A stretch of DNA of 64,000 nt from positions 33,137,645 through 33,201,644 of the forward strand of contig CM055100.1 of NCBI GenBank assembly GCA_029204225.1, in the 5' to 3' direction. The DNA comes from Diphasiastrum complanatum (Eukaryota > Streptophyta > Lycopodiopsida > Lycopodiales > Lycopodiaceae). A program made the position numbers and the translations under genes. The notes below the pieces were generated by a model that was not told the DNA's origin, ran no database searches, and was given only the letters and a program-made list of their open reading frames with translations. Positions 10,488-20,261 of this stretch are shown here, one piece after another (the stretch's first letter is position 1; each line of letters starts with the position of its first letter).

Positions 10488-11493
10488 CTCGAATTACTAC
10501 ATCACCTTCATTGACGACTATAGCAAGTTCACCAGAGTCTACTTCATATACAACAAATCAGACAAATTCACAACATATGTGAACCGTGGTAGAAAGATGC
10601 AAAGGAAGCAAAATGAAGTAGATCAGAATTGATCGTGGTGGAGAATACATCTCGAACCGCTTCACTAACTTCTGTAACGATCGAGGAATCCTTCACAGAA
10701 GGACTGCATCCTATACACAACAACATAATGGTGTTGTTGAAAGAAAGAACATGACACTCATGAAAGCCGCAAGGTGCATGATGGCCTACTCAAAGGCACC
10801 AAGAGTGTTATGGGCTGAAGCAGTAGCTATAGCTGCCTACATCCAGAACAGGATAGGCAAATCAGGTGGTCCTCACATGACATCACACAAACTATGGTGG
10901 GGTAGAAAATCCAATCTGATGCACGGTCGAATCTTTGGTAGTGCAGCTTATGCACATGTTCCAGACAAGCTTCGAAAGAAGCTCAATGAGAAAGTCGAAC
11001 AACAATACCTTGTTGGGTATGAAAACCATTCGTCATACTACAAGATCTACTGCCAGAGACGAATCAAATGAAGATAGTCACAGAGGTCAAGTTCGATGAG
11101 ACCAGAGTAATGGCCGATGATGATTTAGCTAGCTATGAAGTCTTAGGAAGGCAGTACTACATCCTGTCAACCATAATAGAGGGAACAGACCCTGAACACT
11201 CAGACAAAGATGTTCAAATCCCACACCAGCTGAGCGACGAATCAGACAAAGAAAGAACAACACACATGTTTGCAGCTAGAATGCCCATAAATCGAAATGG
11301 TTCCAGACCTAGCAGAAGAGGCAAAGACAAGGATATTGCAGTACTTGAAGAATCTCGTAGGAGATCAACAAGAGAACGAAGAGCACTAGCCAGATTTGTG
11401 CCAAGGTACTCGGCTTCGACATTCAAGGAGTTCTATGGATTCAGTGATGAACCACAAACATCCATCTATATAATCAGATTGAAGATGAGAGAA
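10488..11493 (+). pseudogene. Copia D integrase fragment and Pol linker
   Basis: Plus-strand frames give NYYITFIDDYSKFTRVYF, then after a frameshift IDRGGEYISNRFTNFCND (second catalytic Asp) and QQHNGVVERKNMTLMKAA (catalytic Glu), then WAEAVAIAAYIQNR, RIFGSAAYAHVPDKL and QYLVGYENHSSYYKIY. A stop near 11069 is followed by a second frame with VKFDETR and a charged linker (RRRSTRERRALARFVPRYSA), the usual spacer before RT. RT and RNase H are absent: the linker runs straight into GAAGATGAGAGAA and an LTR. The first catalytic Asp lies upstream of the break. Confidence 0.8.
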
Positions 11494-11494
11494 T

Positions 11495-11975
11495 TGGTTG
11501 AACATCAAATTTGGTTAAACGCCAATGCGAGCTAGGCACAGAACTGTCACATCCACTAGTAAGCGAGACGATTTCATATTATTCATGAGAGACATAGTTT
11601 CTCTTGCGCCGACGCGCTGTGTGGGTCTATCACAACATCGCTTTTAGCAAAAGATCATTTATAATATAGTAGCTTGAATACACATGTTGAATGATCTCGA
11701 ATGCTTGAATGTCTAATTGTTGTCTTTATATGTTCAATTGTTTACTCCTTATTTCGCACACAAGTTTCATCTTGTGGAATGCTAAAATGAATTACAACAT
11801 ATGTCAACAGTGTCTGCCTACACTCTGAAAGATTGTAGACTCTGATCTAGTAGGCAATAGCTAGCAAACAGAATTAAATTCCATCTGAGTTTCATAGTAG
11901 TGGTATCAGAGTGACCGCAATTCACGTCTCATCCGAACCAATTATATTCTGTTGCTTTATTATATTCTCAATAGC
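11495..11975 (+). repeat. Copia D LTR, plus orientation
   Basis: This copy is preceded by the purine run at 11481-11493 and begins TGGTTGAACATC. It is matched as an inverted repeat by 13629-13277, including the block TTATATTCTCAATAGC at its end. TGGTATCAGAGTGACCGC, a copia primer-binding-type motif, sits at 11901. Either the LTR proper ends near 11894 and this is the PBS, or the LTR runs on to CAATAGC and the motif is internal. Gypsy sequence on the other strand begins at about 11977. Confidence 0.6.
11901..11918 (+). other. PBS-like motif of copia D
   Basis: TGGTATCAGAGTGACCGC matches the 3' end complement of initiator tRNA-Met for its first 11-12 bases, the usual primer site of plant copia elements. 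The paired copy on the other strand (13333-13350) reads TGGCGTCAGAGTGACCGC. Confidence 0.6.
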
Positions 11976-11976
11976 T

Positions 11977-12240
11977 TTTATTAAAAAAATTCTTTTAGCT
12001 ACTTGATTTAGTCCTTCTTTAAGTCTGCCAGTTGTAAGAAACTGAGTGATCTCCTCAACCCAAAGTGGAGTGGTGTCAATTTGAAGAAGACATGCATCGG
12101 ATAGTTCATCGTTGACTGGTGCATCGGCCTTTTCAGCATTTGGAAGTGGGGAAAGGTGATTGGCCATGAAGTGTTGTGTGTCTTTCCTAATGACTACACA
12201 GAAGGTGAATCTTTCAAGGATTAACAACCATCTTTCTAGT
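11977..12240 (-). pseudogene. Ty3/gypsy RNase H to integrase junction fragment
   Basis: The minus-strand peptide LERFTFCVVIRKDTQHFMAN then HLSPLPNAEKADAPVNDELS, PLWVEEITQFLTTGRL and RIFLIKAI follows the conserved order of plant gypsy Pol between RNase H (V.DHLSRLP, V.DD.PD) and integrase (W..D...YL..G). It is closely similar in layout to 54760-54890. The canonical ADHLSR is MANHLSP here. It is wedged between a copia D LTR and copia D Gag. Confidence 0.7.
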
Positions 12241-12243
12241 TGT

Positions 12244-13200
12244 CTAGTCAGATGTCAAGGTTGCACACACATCTATACATAGATAGGTTGTCAAATTTTC
12301 ATTGTTCGATCTTTCTTCACCCATCTTCGAGCTTTCTATCTCTTTGACGTAGGATGAACTGTTGTTGTTCTCCCGTTTGTCTTGAGGTTGTTTGTTCCTC
12401 ATATTATGGTAATAGTCTATGGCTGCATGACCTTTCTTGTGGCAACGAATGCATTTTATCTTCGGGTTTAGCCAACACGAACCAGCTGTGTGTCCTTCGT
12501 GTCTGCATCTCATGCATGTCTTCTTTTCGCTATCTTGTTGTCTCGGCTTTTCTTTGTTCTTCCATTTGCCTTTGCTAGCTCCTTTTGTTTGCTGGTCTCG
12601 ATCCTATTTTTGGTCTGACTCCCTCTTACCTTGAACTACTTCTCGAATGTCAATCACTGCCTTTCCAAGAGTCATCTCTGGATCTTTTGCTAACAACGTT
12701 TGGATCGTCTGGAAGGATCTTGGTAAGGCTCGTAGCAAGTAGGTGAGCTACTTCTCAACTAATACTGCATTGTCTATTCGGGCATTGTGTAACGAAAAGA
12801 ATAGATGTTTCATCTTTTTGATAAAAGATGTGAGGTCTTTGCCATCCCATCATAGGTTTGTGTCAACTGATCTTTGAGAAGCATTATCTGGCTATGTGAT
12901 TTCAACTTGGTAAGCAATGCATTCCACATCTCTTTTGCGTTAGAGAGTGTTGTGAGGTCAAGCATTAGGCTATCTTTGATGGATGAAGGCAACACAACTA
13001 CTGCCTTGTCGTTCTTTTCTCTCCATTCTCGTTGTAGCCTTTTTCCCTTTAAGATGAGAAAGGTCTTCACCTTCCATGCTAGGAAGTTGGACCCAACTGA
13101 TTTGAGGATTGTGCAGATCTTTGACTGTATGGTGTTTATGGATGTCTTTGTTGTGTGTGTGAAGTGTGTTCTTCAGCTCATTTTCCTGGTTTCTTATTCT
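12244..13200 (-). pseudogene. Copia D Gag with two zinc knuckles
   Basis: Minus-strand Gag: SVGSNFLAWKVKTFLILKGK, then LTTLSNAKEMWNALLTKL and LKDQLTQTYDGMAKTSHLLS, which is the usual copia Gag core. After several stops comes a zinc-knuckle region at about 12440-12530. The first knuckle CMRCRHEGHTAGSC is an intact CX2CX4HX4C; the second, CIRCHKKGHAAIDY, has lost its last Cys. The protein would coat element RNA in virus-like particles. It starts just past the LTR/PBS block at 13264-13629, as expected for a 5' end, but no Pol follows because gypsy sequence replaces it. Confidence 0.75.
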
Positions 13201-13263
13201 GAATATTCGATTTCTTAGATTTGATAGCTCTGAAGCTATATCAACTCTCTAATAGGAGCGAGA

Positions 13264-13276
13264 GGCTCTGATACCG
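13264..13276 (-). other. Second PBS-like motif of copia D
   Basis: Minus-strand CGGTATCAGAGCC lies about 60 bases inside the first PBS-like motif (13333-13350). It fits the initiator-Met primer site better at its 3' side. Homology between the two D LTR copies ends exactly at the CAATAGC before it, so it may be the real PBS. Confidence 0.5.
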
Positions 13277-13629
13277 CTATTGAGAATATAACTGAACAAC
13301 AAAACAAAATTGGTTCAGATGCAGCATGAATTGCGGTCACTCTGACGCCACACTTGTGAAATCCAGATGGAATTCGATTCTATCTACTAGCTACTACCTA
13401 CTAGATCAGATCCACAATCCTCCAGAGTGTAGATAGACACTGCTGACCTACGTTGTAATTCATTTTAGCATTCCACAAGATGAAACCAATGTGCGAAATA
13501 AGAAGTAAATAGCTGAACATATAAAGACAGCAATTATGTATTTAAGCGCTTACTAGCAGACACCTTGGACATCGGCTGGTAGTTCTATGCCTAGCTTGCA
13601 TTGGCGTTAACCAAATTTGATGTTGAACA
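13277..13629 (-). repeat. Copia D LTR, minus orientation
   Basis: This is the inverted partner of 11495-11975, starting TGTTCAACATC after the purine run GAAGATGAGAAAA (13630-13645, minus). It is about 130 bases shorter than the plus copy because of internal deletion. On its 5' side lies a Pol-linker-like frame and on its 3' side Gag, so Pol end, LTR and Gag follow in one direction. That order is expected for tandem elements sharing one LTR. Confidence 0.65.
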
Positions 13630-13645
13630 GATTTTCTCATCTTCA

Positions 13646-13990
13646 ATCTGATTATATAGATGGAGAGAGAAATAATTTAATCTAATCTGAGATTACAAGA
13701 ATAGCTAATTAAGCACGTTCTAACAGTATTCAAATCGCCCTCAACATCATTCGTAGAGGAGTACGTCCCCCTGGTACTTTCTTGATTTCTTTTGTACTTG
13801 GAGCGTGAAGGTCCGTCACCTTTTGTCTTCGAGTCTTCTTCACCTTCGCGTGTTCTTCGACCTTCAACTTTTCCATTGAGCCTCTTTGGGTCCACGAACA
13901 TTTTATCTTCTTGTTCGGGTATCCTTCAGTCCATGAACAGTTTACCTTTGTCTTCAAGTATCTTTCAGGCCTCGAAGCTTTGGTCGTTGT
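13646..13990 (-). pseudogene. Copia D Pol-linker remnant
   Basis: Minus-strand overlapping frames rich in K, R, E and S (GRRTREGEEDSKTKGDGPSR; SMEKLKVEEHAKVKKTRR) look like the spacer between integrase and RT seen at 11300-11480. They end in SIYIIRLKMR just before the polypurine tract, exactly as in the plus copy. No RT is present. The assignment rests mainly on position. Confidence 0.4.
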
Positions 13991-14871
13991 GTTCGGGCAG
14001 TTCCCTTGCGTTTATGCAGACATGAGCTCGAAAGCTAGCAAAGCTATGTGGCTTGAAACATTTTGTTTCTTCCAAAGTAGCACCCTTTCAACTTATTGTG
14101 AAGATTATTAAAATATTATCTTCCTATCTCAAGTTTGGGGCCTGTCCATGGTGATTTCCACTAAAATTCATGCTGTACATAAAAGGAGTGTGAATTGAGC
14201 ACATATCCTTCTAGTTTAGCTCGGATTTGAGCTAGATAGGTTCATTTTTTATGACATGCAGTAGTTTAGATAACATGCAAAGTCATACTGTATGCATGCA
14301 AGCCACATGCAATCATGCATGCAACATGCAAAGTAGTTTCTGTGATCTACACATGTCTAGGCAGTTTTATGAGTTGACATGCATTACACATGTGGATCTC
14401 TGGTAGGTGAATTAGTCCAATTAAGTGGACTTTCCATGCAACTCCACTGTAGGAATTCAAGTCTCTCTCATGTAGGGAAAGTTGGGCATGTTTTGCCACA
14501 TTGTGAATGTAGGAATTCAAGTCTCCCTCATGTAGGGAAAGTTGGGCATGTTTTGCCACATTGTGAATATTGAGATTTTGGTGTTTTGGACTCATTCTCT
14601 CTCTACTCGAGTTTTCTATGCTTGATTTTCTCTCTCTACCCAAGAGCAGGCTCTTTTTTCCATACTGAACACTTAGAATTATTTCTGACATTCATTTATC
14701 ATAGTGAAGAGTTAGATTTTTTTATCAGATGTATGCCATTGTGCTCTTGCCTTAGATTTTTCAAGCATACTATTCTTTGATCAATCTTGTGCAATCACAA
14801 CACCTCAGTAAGATCTTGTAGGGTGTGTGGTGAAGCTCACACATGCTAAAAACTTCACACTTATCACCAGG
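13991..14871. other. Unassigned block with CATGCA cluster and tandem duplication
   Basis: No protein domain is visible. Seven CATGCA motifs fall within about 100 bases at 14258-14345 and two more by 14440. A 60-bp tandem duplication follows at 14449-14568. The block sits upstream of gypsy I integrase and could be older repeat DNA. It is not matched elsewhere in the window. Confidence 0.4.
14449..14568. repeat. 60-bp tandem duplication
   Basis: Bases 14449-14508 and 14509-14568 are two head-to-tail copies differing at one position (14466 T versus 14526 C). Each begins GTAGGAATTCAAGTCT and ends CACATTGTGAAT. A recent slippage or unequal exchange event explains it. Confidence 0.95.
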
Positions 14872-15805
14872 CAGTTATATAAAAGAGGTGCTAATAGTAT
14901 TATATGTCAATGCGCTTATGAATCTGAGATATGACCTATCATATCTCAAGCACATGAAGCCACTGGTGGCGGTCTATTCTCGGCCAAGACTGCTAAGATC
15001 ATCCTCCAAGCAGGATTATGGTGGCCATCAGTGTTTAAGGATACATTTGCTATTATAAAAACATGTGATATTTGCCAACGAGCCAAAAAGATAATGAAAG
15101 CTAACTTTACACCGCTAACCCCAATTATAAAAGGCGAAGCTTTCCATAAGTGGGGTATAGACTTTGTTGGGCTCATCAGCCCATCAACCAAAAACACTAA
15201 AGTTTGTTACATCTTGATTGCCATAGGTTATGCTACTAAATGGGTTGAGGCTAGAGCCACAAAGGACACCAATGAAAAGACCGTCGTGCATTTTCTATAT
15301 GAAAACATCATCACGCAGTTTGGATGTCCTATCGAGCTTGTTAGTGACAGAGGTTCACACTTCTTAAATGATGTTGATAATCTTTTATGCCATTACCTTG
15401 TTGTACATCAAAAAAATTACCCCATACTACCCCCGATGTAATGGCCAAGCATCCACTAACAAGACCATCTGCAAGATTTTGATGAAGATAGTTGAAACAA
15501 GTAGATCGGATTGGGAAACCAAGTTGTTCTCAACTATCTGGGCAATCGTACAACTCCTAAGAAGGTCACTGGATGGGTCACACCCTTCCACCTTGTTCAT
15601 GGTCAAGAGGCAATAATGCCTATTGAATTTTTAGTTCCTTACTTGCGAGTAATGCAAGCTTTCTCTACTGATCTATGTGAGAAAGTTGCGATCGAACAAG
15701 AGGTTACAAACTATTCATGTTTGCCCAATTGTGTGAGAGTATCATGCACAATTAGTTCACAAACGTCATCAGAAAACCTGGCACGATCGTCACCTACATA
15801 ATGAA
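14872..15805 (+). pseudogene. Gypsy I integrase, 5' part, interrupted by copia B
   Basis: Plus-strand frames give QLYKRGANSIICQCAYESEI, AHEATGGG, LQAGLWWPSVFKDTFA, then CDICQRAKK of the HHCC zinc domain. The second His is replaced (GGLFSAKT). The core has KWGIDFVGLISPSTKN (first Asp) and FGCPIELVSDRGSHF (second Asp). The third motif reads CNGQASTNKTICKIL, so the catalytic Glu of NGQAE is deleted. GWVTPFHLVHGQEAIMPIE follows, and the frame ends near KTWHDRHLHNET. At least three frameshifts are present. The C-terminal continuation is found 6 kb away at 21807, after copia B. Confidence 0.85.
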
Positions 15806-16078
15806 ACTTAGGATCCGCTCCAGATAGGAGTATAGATCATGCAAACACAGTAACACAAACAGAAAGCACTCTCCACTCCAAGCTCACATAGCAACTGTAC
15901 TTCTCAAAACCAAATTACACTGTACATATAGTTTTTTACTATGGCAACCCATGCATGGCTCAGGTTGCCATTGACGGGATGCGTGTCCCGTCGACTAGCC
16001 TCGTGGCGAGGCCAAATAGTCCTTATCCACTGATAGGACCCACAGTATAGTAACACAATAGTTCTACTTTAATTCTAA
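15806..16078 (-). repeat. Copia B 3' LTR
   Basis: The 273-base repeat is matched by 21536-21805. Shared blocks include CACTCTCCACTCCAAGCTCA, ACTGTACATATAGTTTTT and GGACCCACA. Ends are ACTTAG (left) and TTCTAA (right), giving TTAGAAT as the element-sense start; the usual TG is lost. Compared with the 5' LTR it has numerous substitutions and small indels. Confidence 0.85.
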
Positions 16079-16093
16079 CTCTCTTTCTAAAAG

Positions 16094-17640
16094 TAGAATA
16101 TACTTTTTATACATCCGTACACATAGCATCAAAGCTAACAAACTTTAAGTACAGAAAGCTTTGATCTAAACTTATCAAATTTTTCTCTAATGAGTGGCTT
16201 AGTGAAAATGTCAGCTAGTTGCCCATCTATACTACAATAAACAACATTAATTTCCCGACTCAGCAACCTCTCATGTTATAAAGTGATACTAAATTTTGAT
16301 GTGTTTGGTTCTCGCATGGAACACCAGATTCTTTGCCAACTGAGTGCCACTCTGACTATCACTAGATTTTCCTATTTCATGCCAACCTCATCCAAGATTT
16401 GCCTCAACCATATGGCTTGTTGTGTGGCACTACACATTGTCTTATACTCTGCATCTATTGTGGATAGAGCAATTGTACTTTGCTTATTACTAGACTAGGA
16501 AAAGCAATTGCCACAAAGCTGGAATACATACCCTGTGGTAGATCTACGATCATCACAGTCACCTCCCCAATTTGCATCCACATAGCCACATAACCCAGGT
16601 AAACCTTTATGCTTCCTGTACATCAAGCCATAATCGAAAGTGCCTTTGACATATCGCAAAATGCGTTTGGCTGTCTTCCAATGCGTTTATGTAGGTGCTG
16701 CCATAACCTGACTTACAATAACAACATCATAGCATATATCTGGTCTAGTCGTGGTAAGGTAAATCAAGCTCCCTACTAACTACCTATACAGTGTAGCATC
16801 AAATGGCTGTGATTCGTCAAGCTTAGAAAGCTTTTTACCTGGCTTAATAGGAGTGTTCACTGGGTAGCCTGACCCTATGTAGCAATTCTCTGACATAATT
16901 CACTTGTGTTAGACCCACCTCGTGTCCTTTTTGCACATTTCCACTCCAAGGCAATAATGCTTTAGGTTGAGATCTGTCATCTTGAATTGTTCCATAAGAT
17001 CCTTCTTGATCATATCTATCATCGCTTGATTATTTGCTCATAATAATCAGGTCATCAACATAAAGAGCAACCAAAGCAGTCATACCATCAAAGCATAAGA
17101 CATAAAGATTTGGATCAGAGCATGTTCTCACCATCCCCCTAGAACAAAAGTAGGCATCAATCCTGCTGTACTACGCACGTGGTGTCTGTTTGAGACCATA
17201 AAGTGCTTTCTTCAAGCGACATACTTTATTCTCCTATCCTTTCGTTATAAAGCCCTCAAGTTGATCCTTAAACACCTCTTCTTCTAACTCACCATTTAGA
17301 AAAGCAGATTTCACATCCATCTAATATAAAGGCCAAACGTGAAGCTAAAGCAACAAGTAGACATAGAGTATTCCACTTACATACTGGTGCGAATGTCTCC
17401 TCATAGTCAATGCGTTTACTTTGTGCATAACCTTTGATCACCAATCTTGCTTTGTGCTTTGCTATACTTCCATTTGCATGGTGCTTAGTCCTGTATACCC
17501 ATTTACAACCAATGGGTTTCTTGCCAACTGGTGGTTCTACTAAGTCTCATGTGCTATGCTTAGCAATTGACTCCATCTCCTCTTCCATGGCCTTGACCCA
17601 AATGTCAGCATCCTTTGTTTCAACATAAGTTGAAGATTCT
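16094..17640 (-). pseudogene. Copia B RT-RNase H
   Basis: The minus-strand frame is readable through stops: KKPIGCKWVYRTKHHANGSI, KARLVIKGYAQSKRIDYEET, FAPVCKW, the catalytic LYVDDLIIM at about 17040-17070, LKHYCLGVEM, LVGSLIYLTTTRPDI, HWKTAKRILRYVKGT and DANWGGDCDDRRSTTGYVF. Then comes a weak RNase H with STIALSTIDAEYKTM. The YVDD motif is intact but at least eight in-frame stops make it dead. Confidence 0.8.
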
Positions 17641-18123
17641 TTGTTTTGATAAGAGAGCATAATTTGCTTCATACCTATCAAATTGTGTCTTCTCTCTTGT
17701 TGATCTTCGTAGCTCTCTCTGGATAGATGATCTTGGAAAGTTATCCATGTCGCGGCTCTCCATCAATCTCTCAAGCCATTTAGGGAGCTTCTTGTTAAGT
17801 GATCGGCTTCTTGCTGAGAATGTACCCCATGGTACATCCTTCACCTTGTGTTTGTCACCTGCAACTTCAATCCTTTTTGCACCAAAAGGTTTATCTCTAC
17901 CTCTCCAACATATCTCTTGAGGTTGAGTAGTAGTATCATGAGGTGTATCCACATGTCCATCACTAGGAAAGTCAACAAATGGATCATCATCAGGAGGAAT
18001 TCTCATTGTACCATCTTTCCCATTAGGTGTATCTGTCTTTTCAAGCATCCTCATCTTCGTACATCTTAGATTCATCAAAGATAACATCACAACTAGCATG
18101 TATTTTGTTCTCCACTGGATCAA
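17620..18123 (-). pseudogene. Copia B integrase-RT linker
   Basis: This 167-codon minus-strand frame is hydrophilic and rich in D, P, R and K, with DTPNGKDGTMRIPPDDDPFV and RRSTREKTQFDRYEANYAL. That is the normal low-complexity spacer between integrase C-terminus and RT, with the REKT.FD.YE motif just before RT. It continues in order from integrase at 18334 and into RT at 17640. Confidence 0.75.
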
Positions 18124-18333
18124 AACATCTATATCCCTTTATACGAATATCATATCATAAGAATATGCACTTTATAGCTTTTACATCAAGCTTACGTCTT
18201 TCTTCCTTAGGAATGTGTATAAAGGCCTTACATCCAAATATTTGCAAGTGGTTCACCTTTGGCTTTTTCTTCGTGAATGTCTCCTTAGGTGTTATCTTTG
18301 GTACAACAATGGTAGGCGACAATCGTAGGACTT

Positions 18334-19440
18334 CTATTTTGAAGATAGACTGTGGTACTGCATGCTTCTAAAATCTTTTGGTAGCTTCATCTCAACACGC
18401 ATAGATCTGGCACTTTCCATAATCGTATGATTCTTGCGCTCAGCTACATTGAGTTCAGGAGTATGAGCTTGCGTAAATTGTCTTTTGATCCCACATTGAT
18501 CACAAAGATCATTGAAGTCAGTAGACTTGTACTCACCTCCACTATCAGATCTTAGCACTTTGATCTTTCTACCTGTTTGATTGTCGACCAATGTTTTGAA
18601 GCTCTTGAGAGTGGCAAAAGCATCCAATTTCTTCTTTAAGAAGTAAATCCACATCTTATGTGACATATCATCTATGAAGGTAATGAAATAAAAAGCTCCA
18701 CCCATGGACATAGTCCTCATAGGCTCGCATAGATATGTGTGGATCAAGTCCAGGATGTTCTTCGCCCTTGCAACACTACCTTTGTTGAATTTCTCTCGAT
18801 GTTGCTTCCCATACACACATGATTCGCACATCGTCTTCAAGTGGTCTTCCATCATAGACAATCCTTTCACCATTTCCAATTTCCTCATCAAGCTAAGGCT
18901 TACTAGGCTCAAATGACCAAGCCTTTTATTCCATAGTTCAATTTGTGATGGAATGGACGAGATAAGTCCATGTTGCCCCTTAATTGTAGCATCCAACTTG
19001 TACAATTTGGTGTTGGGCTCTCTTATACCATCTGCAATGACTTTTAACTTTTGGTGGCACATCCTTCACAAAGCAACGATCATGGAAAAATTCTACTTTC
19101 AACTTTTGATCAGTAATAACACCAACGGAAAGTAGATTTTTCTTCAAACCTGGTACGTAAAGTACCTTCTCGATCGTCTTGTTTTTTCCATCAGGTAGTT
19201 GGATGGAAATGGTGCCTATCCCCTTGATCTTGCACACATCACCATTTGTTTGTGATACAAACATTCCCTAGTCCCCCAACTCTTTCAAGCTACTGAACCG
19301 ATCTTTATGACCTGTCACGTGTCTTGTGGCTCCCGAGTCAATGCACCATGCTTGATCATCTTGATTGGATGACAATCCTGATATGAAGATACTAGAGTCT
19401 TCAATTTTACCTTCATCTACAAGGTTACCTGCCTGCTTTG
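18334..19440 (-). pseudogene. Copia B protease, GAG-pre-integrase and integrase
   Basis: Minus-strand order: the protease active site AWCIDSGATRHVTG near 19335, then GIGTISIQLPDGKNKTIEKV and LYVPGLKKNLLSVG. Next is the pre-integrase motif ELWNKRLGHLSLVSLSLM, CESCVYGKQHREKF, integrase IHTYLCEPMRTMSMGG, FIDDMSHKMWIYFL, RSDSGGEYKSTDF and NVAERKNHT. The first integrase Asp (HSD/HTD) is Tyr here, while the second Asp and the Glu remain. A frameshift and stops separate protease from integrase. Confidence 0.85.
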
Positions 19441-19453
19441 GTTTCCCCTTGTC

Positions 19454-20261
19454 TTATTCCGCCAAGAATTTTTGACACTCACTTTTCCAATGGCCTTTTT
19501 TGCCGCAATGGAAGCATTTGCCCTTCTTCTTGGTCTTGCAATCTCTCATCCTCCTGAGTCTTGGCAAATTGCTGCTTAGACTTCTTCTTACCATTGCCTT
19601 TGCCTTGTTTTTGATGCATCGCAAGTGCTTGACCATCAGTATTTTGACATCTAGCTTTCACCATCTCTCATCGTTGCTCCTCCTGCATCAAGATTCATAT
19701 GAGCTCGTCAAATTTTGGTAATCTTTCTCTTGATGCTATCTCGCTTACAGACATATGATAAGTTTTTGCAATGTTGCACAATGCATTGTGCACCAGCTCA
19801 ACATAACGTATGCGCTCACCAATAGAATGTAGTTCATCCCTCATTGTCTTGATTCTGGTCATATAAGTCTGAATGTGCTCTCCTTGCTCCATTCGGGCAC
19901 TATTCAATTTGGACTTGAGAAACATAACCTTGATGGATTTGATGTCTCGAACTGCTCCTTTAGCACATCCCATGTCTGTCTAGGTATAATGACATCTATG
20001 GGTAATGATGTGGTCTTTCACTGATAAGTTGATGAAGGTCAAAGCTCTCCTCACCTTCCTATCCAACACTTTAATGTCTGTTTCATTTGGCGGTCTTCTG
20101 TCATCACCTATGATGACATCCCACAGTTCCTTCTCTATCAGTATGTTTTTCATTTTGAATTTCCACACGACACAGTTGGAAATCCCATCCACTTTGCTAT
20201 TTTCACTCAAAATGGACTCTCCCATGTTTGCCATCCCAAAACTACCTAAAATTTCAACCAT
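19454..20261 (-). pseudogene. Copia B Gag with zinc knuckle
   Basis: Minus-strand Gag in two frames: MANMGESILSENSKVDGISN, KMKNILIEKELWDVIIGDD, then after a frameshift near 19975 MFLKSKLNSARMEQGEHIQT, RIKTMRDELHSIG. It ends in the zinc knuckle CFHCGKKGHWKSEC (CX2CX4HX4C, intact) at about 19470-19515. This is the RNA-binding structural protein of the element. The first ATG at 20261 is the natural start, but 1.26 kb of leader separates it from the PBS. Confidence 0.8.

Noticed and set aside
11901-11918. tRNA-like sequences at TGGTATCAGAGC motifs
   Set aside because: These are short primer binding sites next to LTR ends. No cloverleaf can be formed and no tRNA gene was found.
12874-13218. Plus-strand 114-codon frame
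   Set aside because: It overlaps copia D Gag on the minus strand, which has family motifs; the plus frame has none.
14449-14568. Possible CRISPR-like or satellite array
   Set aside because: Only two directly adjoining 60-bp units, no spacers and no further copies.
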